The notes: generated by a model not told the origin, from the sequence alone. DNA of 64,000 bases from JABDQZ01 sp963801985 (GCA_963801985.1 CAWDGV010000007.1:62001-126000), one strand, 5' to 3'; positions 46,574 to 55,477 are shown, counted from the stretch's first letter. Program-made: numbers and translations.

Positions 46574-48264
46574 ATGAGTTCTTCAGACAGTTCAGCGCCA
46601 ACCAATTTTATACGCCAGATTATCGATAAGGACCTGGCTTCAGGGAAACATAGTAAGATAGCAACGCGCTTTCCCCGGAACCCAATGGCTACCTTCACAT
46701 AGGCCATGCCAAGTCTATCGTGCTGAATTTCGGCATTGCCCGGGATTACCAGGGCAGCTGCAACCTGCGTTTTGATGATACCAATCCGCACAAGGAAAAC
46801 ATCGAGTTTGTAAACGCGATTCAGGAAGATGTGAAGTGGCTGGGTTTTGACTGGGATGACCGCCTGTATTACGCGTCGGATTATTTTGAACGGCTTTATG
46901 ATTTTGCAGTTGAACTGATCAAGGCCGGCAAAGCCTTTGTCTGTGACCTGTCTGCGGACGAGGTCAGGGAATACCGCGGCACCTTGACAGAGCCGGGAAA
47001 AAACAGCCCCTATCGTGATCGTTCAGTCGAGGAAAACCTCGAGTTGTTTGAAAAGATGCGTAATGCCGAGTTTGAAGATGGCAGCAAAACATTACGTGCC
47101 AAGATCGACATGGCATCGCCAAACATCAATCTGCGGGATCCTGCGTTGTACCGAATTCGCCATGGCGTGATTCATCACCAGACAGGCGAGAGCTGGTGCA
47201 TCTATCCGATGTACGACTATACCCATCCGATCTCGGATGCCCTGGAAGGCATAACCCATTCTTTGTGCACCCTCGAATTTGAAGACCACCGGCCATTGTA
47301 TGACTGGGTGCTGGATAATATTTCTGTTGACTGCCATCCCCAGCAGATCGAGTTTTCACGCCTGAATCTACAGTACACAGTTGTCAGTAAAAGAAAGCTT
47401 ACTGAACTGGTTACCGACAAGCACGTGTCAGGCTGGGATGACCCGCGCATGCCAACTCTGGCTGGTCTGAGAAGGCGTGGTTTTACTCCGGCTTCTATAC
47501 GTGATTTCTGTCATCGCATCGGCGTGACCAAGGCGGATAACTCGGTAGAAATGGGTGTGCTGGAAAACTGTATCCGGGAAGATCTTGATGCAAATGCAGT
47601 GCGACGCATGGCGGTGATTAATCCATTAAAAGTTACCCTGACCAACTTTCCAGGCGATAAGCTTGAAAAGCTTAAAGCTGCAAACCATCCCAAAGATGAG
47701 AGTTTTGGTGAGCGCGATATTTTCCTGACCCGGGAAATTTATATCGACAAGGACGATTTTCGTGAAGAAGCCAACCGCAAATACAAGCGCCTGGTTTCAG
47801 ATGGTGAAGTGCGCCTGCGCAATGCCTATGTAATTCGTGCCGATGAAGTGATCAAGGATAACAAGGGTGAGATTATCGAGCTCAAATGCAGTTATGATCC
47901 TGACACGCTGGGTGCAAATCCCGAAGGCAGAAAAGTCAGGGGGGTAATTCACTGGGTTTCTGCTGCTGAAGGTGTACCTGCCGAGATTCGCCTGTATGAC
48001 CGTTTATTCAGCCACCCTGCACCGGATGCGGATAAAACCGTTGAAGACTGGAAACAGCATATTAATCCCGACTCACTTAAAGTAATGGCAGATTGTTTCG
48101 TTGAGAAAAGCCTGCTTGAAAGCAAAACTGGCGATACTTTCCAGTTTGAAAGGGAGGGGTATTTCTGTCGTGACAAGGACCATGCAGAAGGTAAAATAGT
48201 CTTTAACCGTGTTGTAACATTACGTGATTCCTGGGCAAAAATTGAACAGCAAAATCAGGGATAA
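46574..48264 (+). CDS. glnS: Glutaminyl-tRNA synthetase (frameshifted)
   Basis: From ATG 46574 (MSSSDSSAPTNFIRQIIDKDLASGK) the frame is lost at ATRFP: the bases TTTCCCCGGAACCC (46670s) should read TTTCCCCCGGAACCC for FPPEPNGYLHIGHAKS, so one C is missing from the run at 46673-46676. The rest continues in the next frame to 48264, with SKRKL (KMSKS) and RMPTLAGLRRRGFTP. About 563 residues in all, close to E. coli GlnS (554). A homopolymer deletion in an essential gene is most simply a sequencing error. Confidence 0.92.
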
Positions 48265-48369
48265 TTTTTGCCAAAAACTACTGGACAGTTAAACCGAGTT
48301 ACCCTATCATTTGCGCCTCTTTTGCAGGGCACCTGATGTAAGTTCTGGTACAGCAAAGAAATGCTCATC

Positions 48370-48445
48370 GGGGCTATAGCTCAGCTGGGAGAGCGCTACA
48401 CTGGCAGTGTAGAGGTCAGCGGTTCGATCCCGCTTAGCTCCACCA
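48370..48445 (+). tRNA. tRNA-Ala (anticodon GGC)
   Basis: A 76-nt cloverleaf with acceptor GGGGCTA / TAGCTCC, D-arm GCTCAGCTGGGAGAGC, anticodon stem-loop CTACA-CTGGCAG-TGTAG, T-arm with GGTTCGATCC and an encoded CCA end. Confidence 0.97.
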
Positions 48446-48484
48446 TACAATTTGAACGGATTGACGAAGACCGTTAACGATTAT

Positions 48485-48560
48485 GTCCCCTTCGTCTAGA
48501 GGCCTAGGACATCGCCCTTTCACGGCGACGACAGGGGTTCGACTCCCCTAGGGGACGCCA
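48485..48560 (+). tRNA. tRNA-Glu (anticodon TTC)
   Basis: A 76-nt cloverleaf with acceptor GTCCCCT / AGGGGAC, anticodon loop CTTTCAC, T-arm GGGGTTCGACTCCCC and an encoded CCA. It is 39 bp after tRNA-Ala, and both are probably cotranscribed. Confidence 0.97.
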
Positions 48561-48568
48561 TATGAAGT

Positions 48569-48607
48569 AAGGGTTAGTAGCATAGTGGTTACTAACCCTT
48601 TTCTTTT
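48569..48607 (+). terminator. Intrinsic terminator after the tRNA pair
   Basis: A perfect 11-bp stem AAGGGTTAGTA / TACTAACCCTT with a 10-nt loop is followed by TTCTTTT. Confidence 0.85.
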
Positions 48608-48627
48608 ACCCTAAACATTTTCGCAGT

Positions 48628-48771
48628 ATGAGAATGAAAAAGATGCAACAACAGCAGCAGCACAAGCAAAAACCTGTCCGACACATTATTACCAAGTCAG
48701 TGAACCGTCAGCTGTTCCAGGATTGGGCGAAAATTCGTAAAATACTCAAACCTGAAAAAGTATCCAAGTAA
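48628..48771 (+). CDS. Small basic ORF, unknown function
   Basis: A 47-codon ORF encodes a Gln-rich start (MRMKKMQQQQQHKQK) and a basic tail (VNRQLFQDWAKIRKILKPEKVSK). It lies between two terminators, with the second 27 bp after its stop, which supports a separate transcript. No clear ribosome binding site is visible, and no family is recognised. Confidence 0.4.
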   Translation: MRMKKMQQQQQHKQKPVRHIITKSVNRQLFQDWAKIRKILKPEKVSK

Positions 48772-48798
48772 ACCTGGTAGCTTACTAAGCTGCGACAG

Positions 48799-48828
48799 AG
48801 CCTCACTTCGGTGGGGCTTTTTTATTTT
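48799..48828 (+). terminator. Intrinsic terminator (TTCG tetraloop)
   Basis: The stem AGCCTCAC / GTGGGGCT closes a TTCG tetraloop and is followed by TTTTTATTTT. It follows the small basic ORF. Confidence 0.92.
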
Positions 48829-48936
48829 CTGCAAATGCAACTTCATTTTCCTGTTATTTATTCAGCATTCATTCAGGTTGCAAGTCTTATATTTACTTAC
48901 AGAAGGAGACAGTAGTTGAATTGATAGGAGATAAAA

Positions 48937-49230
48937 ATGAATATTTTAAAGACATTGTGGATTGCGCCATTAGCCTGTCTGATGGCTATGCCAGTTTACG
49001 CTCGCCATTATGATTACGATGGGTATTCGCATCATGGTAAACGTGTTGAAGATCAGTACAGAGGTCATCATGGAAAGCAAAAAAAACATGACCGCGGTCA
49101 TCATTATGGCTGGTACAAAAAACCTTACTACGGCTATCGTGCCCATGGACATGGATATTACAACCGTGGACCCAGATATTTCGATGATGATGGATGGTCA
49201 CTGATTTTAAGACTCAGTGATGACTTTTGA
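48937..49230 (+). CDS. Exported His/Tyr/Gly-rich protein
   Basis: The 97-residue product has a good ribosome binding site (AGGAG) and a signal peptide (LKTLWIAPLACLMAMPVYA, cut before RHYDYD). The mature part holds many His, Tyr, Gly and Arg residues in HH, YY and GHH groups, so metal binding or surface adhesion is possible. No family is recognised. Confidence 0.65.
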   Translation: MNILKTLWIAPLACLMAMPVYARHYDYDGYSHHGKRVEDQYRGHHGKQKKHDRGHHYGWYKKPYYGYRAHGHGYYNRGPRYFDDDGWSLILRLSDDF

Positions 49231-49452
49231 ATCTTGTTAACTAGCCGCTTTCTTGTGTCGGCTCAACCGGGTCGATACAAGACATGCGTTAAATTACTCT
49301 GCTGGTTTTTCAAAGCCTAGCGTCTTTCCATAGCCACCATTATTTTAGGCTGGCATGTTTGGAACAGCATATGGCGCGTTGTGTTCTAGGACACTGCCGA
49401 AGCTCCTTTATCAGTACGTCACGTGCGTGAATGGATATCCGATAAATAGTTT

Positions 49453-50448
49453 TCAGTTTTTGCGAATTTGACTTGGAGAACTTCCTGTCCAGCGTTTGAA
49501 GGATCGGGCAAAACTACTTGGTTCTGCGAACCCCAGTAGGTAGGAAATCTCCGTAATTGAGTATCCGGGATCATTAATGTATTTGTCAGCCAGTTCCTGG
49601 CGAACTGTCTCAAGTAAGTCACGGTAACGGATATTCTGGTCTTTGAGCCTTCTTTGAAGTGTGCGCGTACTCATGTGCAATGCATCAGCAATAGTATTGT
49701 CTGAAACTTCACCTGAGGGTAACTGCCTCATGATTTGAGTACGAACATCAGAAATGATGTCATTTCGTCCAAGTGATTTAAGGTAATCCGCAATTATTTT
49801 TTCTGTACTGAGTAGTAGGTCCTGATTACCAGTGGGTAGAGGTAACTGCATGTCACTGGTTGCGAACACCAGGCCAATTTCATCAGCTTGGTATTCAATA
49901 TCACAATTGAAAAAGTTTTTTAGTAATTTGTCGCAAGAGGATTTCCTTAATGGCAGCCTGGCACGCTTGGGACTAAAATCTTTACCGATACTAAGACGGC
50001 ACATATGCACCAGGGTAACCAGCGTGGCATGTATGGCTTCAGGGTGTGGCGTAATTTCATTACTAAGAACACGTAACTTGAAATCACATTCGTTCTGATT
50101 ACAAATAAATTCAGCTGCAGCTGCGGTGCTGAGCATGTCAATATGTCTTACCAGCCTGTCAAAGGCTTCCTGTAGTGTATAACTGGCAAGCCAGGCGATT
50201 CCCAATGCCTGGAAAGTTGTAGGATGCCAGTGTTCTGCTGCAGCAAGGCCGAAGCACTCAGCGGAGCTGGCTCTTGAGGCAGCGGACCAGAGAGCTGTCA
50301 TTTCTGAAAAAGCGAAGCGACTTCCTGGTTTGTTTATCTTACTGGGATCAACACCAGCTGAGTTGAATATTTCTTCAGGATCTAATCCTTCAGCATTGAG
50401 GGCTTTCCAAACCAGTACCGACCAGCTTGAAATTGTTGAGAAATACAT
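49453..50448 (-). CDS. AraC family transcriptional regulator (Arabinose_bd-type sensor)
   Basis: The 331-residue protein has a C-terminal AraC domain of two helix-turn-helices (about 230-331; LHMSTRTLQRRLKDQNIRYRDLL and SITEISYLLGFAEPSSFARSFKRWTGSSPSQIRK). The N-terminal 200 residues match the Arabinose_bd type of OruR-like regulators (LGIAWLASYTLQEAFDRLVRHIDML). Its ligand and targets are unknown. It is monocistronic on the minus strand; the 220 bp after its end hold nothing recognised. Confidence 0.9.
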   Translation of the reverse strand: MYFSTISSWSVLVWKALNAEGLDPEEIFNSAGVDPSKINKPGSRFAFSEMTALWSAASRASSAECFGLAAAEHWHPTTFQALGIAWLASYTLQEAFDRLVRHIDMLSTAAAAEFICNQNECDFKLRVLSNEITPHPEAIHATLVTLVHMCRLSIGKDFSPKRARLPLRKSSCDKLLKNFFNCDIEYQADEIGLVFATSDMQLPLPTGNQDLLLSTEKIIADYLKSLGRNDIISDVRTQIMRQLPSGEVSDNTIADALHMSTRTLQRRLKDQNIRYRDLLETVRQELADKYINDPGYSITEISYLLGFAEPSSFARSFKRWTGSSPSQIRKN

Positions 50449-50535
50449 TTTGATTTACCAATATCTGCAACTTTATAAACGTAATCATGAATATCCTATC
50501 TAATAATTGCGTGCAGAGTTGTGTTTTCTTTAGTA

Positions 50536-50712
50536 TTAATTTGCATTAGACATCAGGAACTTATTTAGTTTGAGGTGTAATAATTCAAGTGCCCTGATTG
50601 GTGGTAGTGAATTTTCATGAGAAAAGCGCTCGCAATAGCGCAACCAGAACAAGAGCTCTTCGGAACTATCCTTACCGTTAAATTCCTTTTTTAAAGGATT
50701 AAAATTATCCAT
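50536..50712 (-). CDS. Small soluble ORF, unknown function
   Basis: A 58-residue ORF (MDNFNPLKKEFNGKDSSEELLF...; ending LHLKLNKFLMSNAN) has a globular, helical composition with charged and aromatic residues. It lies 37 bp downstream of the small membrane-protein ORF on the same strand, so they may form a two-gene unit. The ribosome binding site is weak (AAGTGGA next to ATG). Confidence 0.45.
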   Translation of the reverse strand: MDNFNPLKKEFNGKDSSEELLFWLRYCERFSHENSLPPIRALELLHLKLNKFLMSNAN

Positions 50713-50749
50713 TCCACTTATGTTTTCCAGGTATTTTTAAAAAGATTTT

Positions 50750-50917
50750 TTATAAAATTCCGAGTAAACCTTTAAGCATCGCCCATGGCGGAATAAACAA
50801 TGCAATTGCAAAAGATCCGATTCCTTCCTGGGCAGACAAGTAAAGCCCATATATTTCCAAAAAAATCATCGCTACTATAAAAACCATAGCGCCCAGCCCG
50901 GTAAGCGTTTTTTCCAT
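50750..50917 (-). CDS. Small two-segment membrane protein
   Basis: A 55-residue ORF, preceded by GGAGAGG at good spacing, encodes MEKTLTGLGAMVFIVAMIFL then EIYGLYLSAQEGIGSFAIALFIPPWAMLKGLLGIL. Two hydrophobic helices with a short loop are evident. No family is recognised. The strong ribosome binding site and clean membrane pattern make it likely to be real. Confidence 0.6.
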   Translation of the reverse strand: MEKTLTGLGAMVFIVAMIFLEIYGLYLSAQEGIGSFAIALFIPPWAMLKGLLGIL

Positions 50918-51002
50918 GTTGCCTCTCCAATCCTCTTAAAAGCAGAGGTGCGGTAACGATCAAAATTCAAAATGATATTTTCCACAACTGGTTGAAAGGC
51001 AC

Positions 51003-51040
51003 TTGTCAGTAAATGCCAATTGCTTGGCATTTACTGACAA
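51003..51040. promoter_or_regulatory. Perfect 38-bp palindromic hairpin in a divergent intergenic region
   Basis: TTGTCAGTAAATGCCAA (51003-51019) is repeated exactly in inverse at 51024-51040 across a 4-nt TTGC loop. No T-run follows on either strand, so it is not a classic terminator. It lies between the divergent small membrane gene (start 50917) and the 137-residue hypothetical (start 51108), where an operator would sit. Confidence 0.6.
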
Positions 51041-51107
51041 TCAGTTAGGGATATTAAAAAACCGCTACAATAAACGTCATTCAATAATATTTAATTTAAG
51101 AAATAAC

Positions 51108-51521
51108 ATGGATACTATCGAATATATCTTTTTCCATAAAAAACCTTTTGGCCTGTTCGTTAAGTTTCTTCAGCAACAGGGCCTGCACCCGGCAATATCA
51201 TCGGATGAAGATAATTATGAAGTGAGTATTGCAGATGACCTTGATGATGTTTTATCAAATGTCATCGAGGATGAATATGACAGGCTTCTGGAAATGAACC
51301 AGCAACTGATGGAAGAAAGCCGGGAAAACTCTGCCGGGGTCGTAGTGAACCTGAAGGATGGTACAACGACCTACGCTGATATTGCTCCATTGCTGCTCAC
51401 TAAAATCATGGAAGTGTTGACTCCCCAGGAGTTGGGTGAAGTGGTAAATGCCATTGTTGATGCAGTTGAATGTCCTGATGATCGTTCCTTATGTGAACGA
51501 GTTAAAGCTCAGGAAAAATAA
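51108..51521 (+). CDS. Hypothetical protein upstream of V-ATPase subunit I
   Basis: From ATG 51108 the product has 137 residues, MDTIEYIFFHKKPFGLFVKFLQ..., acidic, with no membrane segment; a longer frame opening at TTG 51003 would read through the palindrome. The sequence suggests an alpha/beta first half and a helical second half. It lies 65 bp before the V-ATPase I-type gene on the same strand, so a partnership is plausible. No family is recognised. Confidence 0.7.
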   Translation: MDTIEYIFFHKKPFGLFVKFLQQQGLHPAISSDEDNYEVSIADDLDDVLSNVIEDEYDRLLEMNQQLMEESRENSAGVVVNLKDGTTTYADIAPLLLTKIMEVLTPQELGEVVNAIVDAVECPDDRSLCERVKAQEK

Positions 51522-51586
51522 AAGTACGCACTTTAACCAATATTTTTATTGCTTCTATGTAATGATGAGTAAAACCAGAGCAACTT

Positions 51587-53398
51587 ATGAGCTTTAAATC
51601 CAAGCAAACCAACTGGTTTGAGACGTATACTCCAAGAGATTTGACTGTCTATGCAATAGACGCGCTTGCGAAGACGGGGGTTGTTGAGCTCTACCACGAT
51701 ATCTGGTCAATGAACACCGAGGATACCGACTACATAAGATCACGACTGGATGAATATGCCAGCCTGGCGAAAAGGTTTGAACAGGATTTGCCCGGGTCTT
51801 TGCTGCCGCCAAAAATACACGAAGAATCACCCGGTCACCTGGCAAGCACCGCATTAAAGACATTAAGGCAGTGGATTGCGGATTTATTAAGTCTGCAACG
51901 AAAGTTGAAAAGAGCAACTAAGGAGATTGACGATCTTAAACTTCTTCAATCCTTGTTACTGGCCATACCTGATCATGATATTGACTTCAGCTGGATCGAG
52001 CAGCCGAGTGAAGTTCTTTATAAAAAGCTATTTACCTGTCCTCCTGGTCAATTTAACCATCCCTCTGGAAAAAATATTGTGGTTAAGGTTTTTCCCGGCG
52101 AAAAACAGGATTTTATTCTTGTATTAGGCACTCCAGACCAATCAGGTACCGTAGAGTCAGCAGCCACATTGATTGGCTGTAATGAGATAGTTATTCCATC
52201 CTGGCTTTCCAGTAGAACCTCAGGCAGGGTTGATGCGATCACACAAAGGCTAAAAATTATTAAGGATGATCAAGATCAACTTGAAACCAGGTTGACTGCA
52301 CATAAGCAAGCCTCTGAAATTAAAACATCACTTGCGTCGGTGCGTTTACTTAACTGGTATTTGGATAACTCGCGGGTGAGTTCCCATGACAATAAAGTCT
52401 GTCATATGATTGGCTGGACATCAGTAGAAACAGCCGATGAATTAGAAGATATCCTTAAGCAAGCTGGAATAGAGGCTGTTGTATTATTTTCAGAAAAACC
52501 GATCGATCAAAAACCACCAGTCGAATCTCATCAACCCTGGTGGGCCCGGCCATTCGGTTTATTCGTTGATCTTGTTGGCGTTCCCGGGAAAGATGAGATA
52601 GATCCCACGCTATTGCTTGCGCTGATCGTTCCATTACTCTTTGGCTACATGTTTCCGGATGTGGGTCACGGACTGATTCTGGTTGCATTAGGTCTTTTGA
52701 TTGGCAAACGTGTCCCCGAGGCGCTTCTATTAATACCCTGTGGCCTGGCCTCGGCCGCTTTCGGAGTGATCTTTGGTGATGTATTTGGCAGGCATGACAT
52801 CATAGATGCTATCTGGCTAAAGCCTCTGCAAAATCCGCTTGAGGTGTTACTCGTTCCAATGGTATTCGGTGCTTTACTGATTACGACAGGACTGATTTTC
52901 TCTGCCATAGAAGCCCATTGGCGTGGGGAATTTAAAAATTGGCTTCAGACCGAGGCCTCGGTCCTTATGCTTTATCTGGTTTTAATTCTGGGTATTTTCT
53001 GGTTGGAAGCCTTATGGCTGCTTGTGCCAGTCATACTTTGGTATGTCATTGGAACGTTGCTGGCTTGCAGAATAAAAAAGCTATCATGCCTGATTTATGG
53101 ATTTGGAAATTTAATAGAGAGTGTATTTAGATTGGCATTAAATTCCATTTCGTTTATTCGTGTTGGTGCATTTGCATTAGCCCACTCAGGTACATCCCAT
53201 GCCGCCAATCTAATAGCGGATATGATTGATGATCCTTTTTTTGTCATCATCTTCCTGATTTTTAGTCATGCATTTATCATAGCCCTGGAAGGCCTGATCG
53301 TCTTTGTTCAAACCTCCAGGCTTATTTTGTTCGAGTTTTTTATCCGTTTTCTAAAAGCCGATGGGCGGATTTTTAAGCCTATGCAAGGCTTGATGTAA
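51587..53398 (+). CDS. V-type ATPase subunit I (a-subunit) family protein, orphan
   Basis: The 603-residue protein has a soluble coiled-coil N-terminal half (about 1-310) and a membrane half with about seven segments. WARPFGLFVDLVGVPGKDEIDPTLLLAL introduces the first membrane pair, and SISFIRVGAFALAHSGT carries the Arg equivalent to that essential for proton transfer in subunit a. The full family length and key Arg suggest a working protein. V-ATPase subunits A, B, D, E and K are absent from the window, and 435 bp of non-coding DNA follow. Ion transport in a complex encoded elsewhere is the simplest idea. Confidence 0.85.
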   Translation: MSFKSKQTNWFETYTPRDLTVYAIDALAKTGVVELYHDIWSMNTEDTDYIRSRLDEYASLAKRFEQDLPGSLLPPKIHEESPGHLASTALKTLRQWIADLLSLQRKLKRATKEIDDLKLLQSLLLAIPDHDIDFSWIEQPSEVLYKKLFTCPPGQFNHPSGKNIVVKVFPGEKQDFILVLGTPDQSGTVESAATLIGCNEIVIPSWLSSRTSGRVDAITQRLKIIKDDQDQLETRLTAHKQASEIKTSLASVRLLNWYLDNSRVSSHDNKVCHMIGWTSVETADELEDILKQAGIEAVVLFSEKPIDQKPPVESHQPWWARPFGLFVDLVGVPGKDEIDPTLLLALIVPLLFGYMFPDVGHGLILVALGLLIGKRVPEALLLIPCGLASAAFGVIFGDVFGRHDIIDAIWLKPLQNPLEVLLVPMVFGALLITTGLIFSAIEAHWRGEFKNWLQTEASVLMLYLVLILGIFWLEALWLLVPVILWYVIGTLLACRIKKLSCLIYGFGNLIESVFRLALNSISFIRVGAFALAHSGTSHAANLIADMIDDPFFVIIFLIFSHAFIIALEGLIVFVQTSRLILFEFFIRFLKADGRIFKPMQGLM

Positions 53399-53834
53399 TA
53401 TGTGCTCCCTTATTACTAATTTAAAGCGGATTAAATGTTTGGGGGATATTTTTCCAGGTTTTCTGCAGGCATAAAAAAACCACTGTTTTTTGCAGCGGTC
53501 CATAGTTTTTTGCAGGGGAGGGATGCCAGCCGCAATGGCTCGGCATCGTCTTTGATTCATCAGTTATCTGAATCTGTCCCCTTAATAAATATAATAATTC
53601 TACTGTGATTAAAAACATTGACCTGCGTCAAGTCTGAACCCGGTAATTATTTGAGAACTAGAAAGAAGTTTTAAGGCTCATGTTTTGAGTTTTTGGCCGG
53701 ACTATATTTATTCTATGGTTGCCTCAATCCCGATTCAGCTTCAAGGCTTCCCCCAAGCCTGAGGCTCCCTCCATGTCTGTGGTGGAACTCGTGCCGGGGT
53801 TGAGGTAGTTCATAACTCAGGACAACAAAGAGAA
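53399..53834. other. Long intergenic region with several hairpins
   Basis: No credible ORF is seen. The stretch 53473-53500 can form a terminator on the minus strand (stem ACCGCTG / CAGTGGT then T-run). GTTTTTTGCAG occurs twice 20 bp apart (53485 and 53505). A strong hairpin with GATGCC / GGCATC and inner GCC / GGC lies at 53522-53547 and can be enclosed by AGGGGA (53514-) and TCCCCT (53577-). The part near 53730-53800 is GC-rich with small GGCTT / AAGCC pairings. It could hold a structured RNA; none is recognised. Confidence 0.4.
53473..53500 (-). terminator. Minus-strand intrinsic terminator, weakly bidirectional
   Basis: On the minus strand ACCGCTG pairs with CAGTGGT across CAAAAAA and is followed by a T-run. 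It would stop transcripts from the CNNM/CorC gene 335 bp upstream. Confidence 0.5.
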
Positions 53835-54941
53835 TTACTCGTCGAATTTCAATCCCATCTCCTGAGCACGACGTTTCCATAGTTTTCTGGCAAGTTGCTG
53901 CATGTCAGGTGTTTTATCGCCTTCGTCGACAATTTCCAGTCCCAGTAAAGTTTCCAAGATGTCTTCCAGCGTTACGATTCCCAGCATGCCGCCATACTGA
54001 TCTGTAACGAGTATAATGTGGCTACGTGCATCGAGGATATGCTCGTAGCCTTCTAATACACTGGTTGTCTCGTTTAAAGCCTGGATATCTCGTGCATAGG
54101 TTTGCAGCACGCCATCGGTATTACCCCTGGCCTGGGCCAGGAGCAAATCACTGCGTAATACGAAACCACTGATATGATCCGGGTGCTGATTGTAAATGGG
54201 TATTCTGGAAAAGCGCACACTATTATATGTTTCAAAAAAATCCGAGACATTCAGGTGATCAGGCAATGAAAAGACAACTGACCTTGGCGTCATAATATCT
54301 TTAATCGATGTTTCGCGTAACAGGAACAGGTTTTTTAGGATACGAGACTCGTTTGCGGCAAGCTGACCTTCTTGTTCGCCGAGATCAGCCATTGCGGCCA
54401 TTTCATTACGGGTAATTTTGAGATTTTTTTCATGCGTCAGACTACGGGTCAGTTTCTCTGAAAGAATGACAAATGGATAGAGCAACCAGATAAGAAATTT
54501 CAGGCTGTGTGCAACAGGGATAGCCAGTTTGCGCCAGTAATGTGCCCCAAGTGTTTTGGGAATAATCTCGGAAAAAACCAGAATCAATAATGTCAAAATA
54601 CCCGAAATAATACCCAGGTAAGCATTGCCAAAAACCAGGGTGGCCTGGGCTCCGGCACCTGCTGCTCCCATGGTATGAGCAATCGTATTTAATGTAAGGA
54701 TCGCTGCGAGAGGTCGATTGATATCATCTTTTAACTTTTTCAGCAGTTTTCCACTGTTTTCATTTTCCTGTTCTACGATACCAATATAAGGCCGTGTGAC
54801 ACTCAGTAATACGGCTTCGGCAATGGAGCAGTAAAAAGAAAAGCCTAAGGCAATCAGAACGTAGATTAAAAGCAACAACATGTGAAGTGAGCCTGGTAAC
54901 TGGTTTATGTAGTTAACTATAAGCCCTGACACCGGCAGCAT
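53835..54941 (-). CDS. CNNM/CorC family protein (DUF21 plus CBS pair)
   Basis: The 368-residue protein has a DUF21 membrane domain (about 20-190; SIAEAVLLSVTRP, FSEIIPKTLGAHYWRKLA) and a CBS pair (about 210-340; IMTPRSVVFSLPDHLNVSDF, DQYGGMLGIVTLEDILETLLG). It lacks the C-terminal CorC/HlyC domain of longer members. Family proteins are linked to magnesium and cobalt export. ATG 54881 (MLLLLIYVLIALGFSF) also fits the family start; neither start has a clear ribosome binding site. Confidence 0.88.
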   Translation of the reverse strand: MLPVSGLIVNYINQLPGSLHMLLLLIYVLIALGFSFYCSIAEAVLLSVTRPYIGIVEQENENSGKLLKKLKDDINRPLAAILTLNTIAHTMGAAGAGAQATLVFGNAYLGIISGILTLLILVFSEIIPKTLGAHYWRKLAIPVAHSLKFLIWLLYPFVILSEKLTRSLTHEKNLKITRNEMAAMADLGEQEGQLAANESRILKNLFLLRETSIKDIMTPRSVVFSLPDHLNVSDFFETYNSVRFSRIPIYNQHPDHISGFVLRSDLLLAQARGNTDGVLQTYARDIQALNETTSVLEGYEHILDARSHIILVTDQYGGMLGIVTLEDILETLLGLEIVDEGDKTPDMQQLARKLWKRRAQEMGLKFDE

Positions 54942-54982
54942 AAAGATGCAAAATAAAAAATTGCTGAACTTGAGAGGTATTG

Positions 54983-55427
54983 ATGATGGATGCCAATGAC
55001 GATCCTTATGACTTAAATCGTTTTGTTCAGGCGCAAGAGAGTATTTACTCCAAGGTGCTTGCAGAGTTAAATGCCGGGCGAAAAAGAAGTCACTGGATAT
55101 GGTTCATTTTCCCCCAGGTTCATGGGCTCGGATACAGTATGACAGCAAGGAAATATGCACTTAAATCGCTTGAAGAGGCTTCCGCCTATTTGACGCATAA
55201 TTTGTTGGGTGCCCGGGTCAGGGAATGCACCCAACTGGTTCTTGATATTGAAAATCAAACAAGCCAGTGATATCTTTGGTTATCCGGACAACCTTAAATT
55301 ACATTCCTCAATGACGCTTTTTTCCCTGGTCGCCGAGGACAAGAGTGTTTTTCATGCGGCTTTAAAAAAGTACTTTGATTCTGTACCTGATATGAAAACC
55401 CTCGAAATTTTAAAAATAAATCAATAA
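54983..55427 (+). pseudogene. DUF1810 family protein, frameshifted
   Basis: The first part (RKRSHWIWFIFPQVHGLGYSMTARKYAL) and the second (QASDIFGYPDNLKLHSSMTLFSLVAEDKSVFHAAL) together match one DUF1810 protein of about 147 residues. They lie in different frames; the switch is at about 55251-55257, where GAA-AAT-C-AAA-CAA has one C too many. AGAGG before ATG 54983 is the likely ribosome binding site. The function of DUF1810 is unknown. The indel may be a sequencing error. Confidence 0.8.
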
Positions 55428-55477
55428 CCAGGTATCAAGATAATATCAAAATGAGCTAAAGAGTATTAGCCAGGTTT

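Noticed and set aside
51003..51107. N-terminal extension of the V-ATPase-linked hypothetical from TTG 51003
   Set aside because: It would be encoded by the perfect palindrome itself; the ATG at 51108 gives a more natural protein start.
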